DNA from: Devosia sp. 66-22
Lineage (GTDB): Bacteria; Pseudomonadota; Alphaproteobacteria; Rhizobiales; Devosiaceae
NCBI GenBank assembly: GCA_001899065.1
Contig: MKUZ01000018.1
Location: forward strand, 1-64,000
Length of the DNA: 64,000 bases
Direction of reading: 5' to 3'
Shown here piece by piece: positions 62,802 to 64,000 of the stretch (within the stretch, counting starts at the first letter, position 1; every line of letters starts with the position of its first letter). Made by a program: the position numbers and the translations under genes. The notes beneath the pieces are model-generated. The model had not been told where the DNA came from. It saw only the letters and a list, made by a program, of their open reading frames with translations, and made no database searches.

Positions 62802-64000
62802 ATGAGCGAACGAGCAATTGCCGCCCAGCTGCTGATCCGGCACGGCTACATCATCACCATGGACGACGCGGCGACCGTGATCGAGGATGGCGCCATCGCC
62901 ATCGGCCAGGATGGGCGCATCCTTGCCGTGGGTGCCGACCGCGAGATTGCGTCACGCTACGCAGCCGCGCGCGAGATCGATGCCGAGGGCGCGCCGGTTC
63001 ACCCGGGCTTCGTCGAGTGCCATCTGCACGCCTCCTATCATCTGTTCCGCAGCGTGCTGCCCGACCAGTTGGTCGAAAGCGACTCCTTCGACACCTTCGA
63101 GGGCCATTTCTACAACACCGTCACCGATGAGGATGAGTATCTGTCGGTGTTCCTCGCCTCGATGGAGATGGTGCGCAACGGCTCGACCTGCTTCATGGAA
63201 GCGGGCACCATTCTCACGCCCGAGATGGGGGCGAAGGCGGCGCAGGAGGTCGGCATTCGCGCCATTCTGGGCGATGCCTTCATCTGGGACCAGCCGCAGG
63301 GCTTCTCGCAGGGCAAGCTCGAGCCGGACGATGGCTGCGTGACCTGCGCCACGCAGGCGCGCCTCCACACCGAGCTCGCCCGCGCCCCCAGGACGCGCGC
63401 CGAAGCCCTCGCCACTCTGGGCGTGCAGGCGAAGCGCAACGCCGATCCCGATGCGCTGGTGCGCGGGCACGTGGCGGTGCTCGGTCTGGGGACGGCCAGC
63501 GAAGAGCTGATGATGGAGGCGAAGGCCTGTGCCGACGCGGCCGCGGTCACGCTCAACATCCACCAGTCCTACAGCCCCGCCGACACCGAGGCCGACCGGC
63601 AGCGCTTCGGCAAGGATCCGCTGGTGCATCTGCACGAGACCGGCTTCCTCGACCGCAACGTGACCTTCGGCCATGCCAACCACCTCACCGATGCCGAGTG
63701 CGAAGCGCTGCTCGATCGCGGCGCGTCGATCGCCTGGGCCCCCGGTGCGTCGATGATGTGGGGTCATGGCAGCTCGCTGCACGGGCGGCATGCCGAGCTC
63801 TGGCGTCGCGGTGCCAATGTCGCGCTCGGCTCGGACTCGCCAAACTGGTCGAACGATTTCGATCTGTGGCGGCAGACGAACCTGGCAGTGATGGCGGCGC
63901 GCGACGTCCATATGGACCGCACCTACCTCGTTGCCGAGGACGGACTGCAGATGGCGACCCGCGCCGGCGCGCGCGCCGTGGGCCTCGAGCACGAGATCGG
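62802..64000 (+). CDS. amidohydrolase / aminohydrolase, TrzN-AtzA-like (cut by window end)
   Basis: This metal-dependent hydrolase runs to the window end (399 residues seen). The metal-site start is GFVECHLHASYHLF (His74, His76), with NIHQSYSPAD, FGHANHLTDAECEALL and LGSDSPNWSNDFDLW further on. It is of the TrzN/AtzA/SAH-deaminase type that removes amino or chloro groups from ring compounds. A GGAGAG site precedes ATG 62802. Its position next to the importer suggests it degrades the imported substrate. Confidence 0.85.
   Translation, partial: MSERAIAAQLLIRHGYIITMDDAATVIEDGAIAIGQDGRILAVGADREIASRYAAAREIDAEGAPVHPGFVECHLHASYHLFRSVLPDQLVESDSFDTFEGHFYNTVTDEDEYLSVFLASMEMVRNGSTCFMEAGTILTPEMGAKAAQEVGIRAILGDAFIWDQPQGFSQGKLEPDDGCVTCATQARLHTELARAPRTRAEALATLGVQAKRNADPDALVRGHVAVLGLGTASEELMMEAKACADAAAVTLNIHQSYSPADTEADRQRFGKDPLVHLHETGFLDRNVTFGHANHLTDAECEALLDRGASIAWAPGASMMWGHGSSLHGRHAELWRRGANVALGSDSPNWSNDFDLWRQTNLAVMAARDVHMDRTYLVAEDGLQMATRAGARAVGLEHEI

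Overview
The window is high-GC bacterial chromosome, densely packed and organised in short operons. It looks like an alphaproteobacterium of the Hyphomicrobiales (Rhizobiales). The closest fit I can suggest from memory is a Devosia-like lineage. The main reasons are the carA, GatB/YqeY, dnaG, rpoD neighbourhood typical of that order, an alphaproteobacterial RpoD, an HlyU-family protein, SIMPL and OmpA envelope proteins, and a large ABC-transporter and catabolic region. The genus is an inference and no sequence search was run.

Region 1 to 16.5 kb is mostly housekeeping and small accessory genes. It holds a proline-rich membrane protein, an aldo/keto reductase, a DUF1801 protein, a translationally coupled MOSC protein and DMT exporter, two small proteins, a GNAT acetyltransferase, an MFS transporter, a coupled ABC ATPase and permease, RNase T2 directly behind a cyclopropane-fatty-acid synthase, a Tat-exported CpdB-like phosphodiesterase, a zinc metallopeptidase, an EF-hand secreted protein and carA.

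Region 16.6 to 26.4 kb runs from GatB/YqeY to dnaG and rpoD, with five accessory genes between YqeY and dnaG (a reductase, two tandem MFS exporters, two tandem DUF308 proteins). RpoD is 881 residues because of a roughly 220-residue Lys/Ala/Pro tail in front of region 1.1. Region 26.5 to 28.5 kb holds a two-gene glycosyltransferase operon. Its second gene is a bacterial member of the reversibly glycosylated polypeptide / UDP-arabinopyranose mutase family.

Region 28.5 to 48.8 kb is mixed: a channel-like two-helix protein, HlyU, GyrI-like, a luciferase-like monooxygenase under an inverted repeat, TerB-like and GNAT proteins, an operon with three GT39 glycosyltransferases and a UPF0114 protein, a lipase-type hydrolase, an ArsR regulator, a large OmpA protein with a Pro/Glu repeat domain, YjbQ, TauE, SIMPL, a Weimberg-type dehydratase and semialdehyde dehydrogenase pair with a damaged hicA and intact hicB between them, and two secreted low-complexity proteins.

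Region 48.9 to 64 kb is a catabolic island in two modules. The first has a LacI regulator, divergent from an aminotransferase, an amidohydrolase, a polar-amino-acid-type ABC importer (binding protein, two permeases, ATPase) and an enolase-superfamily enzyme. The second has an IclR regulator, a PotD-type binding protein broken by a one-base frameshift, a serine hydrolase, two PotB/PotC-type permeases, a PotA-type ATPase and an amidohydrolase cut by the window end. Matching repeated operator-like sites sit in front of the module promoters, and each binding-protein gene is followed by a strong hairpin. I saw no tRNA, rRNA, CRISPR array, insertion sequence or phage genes.
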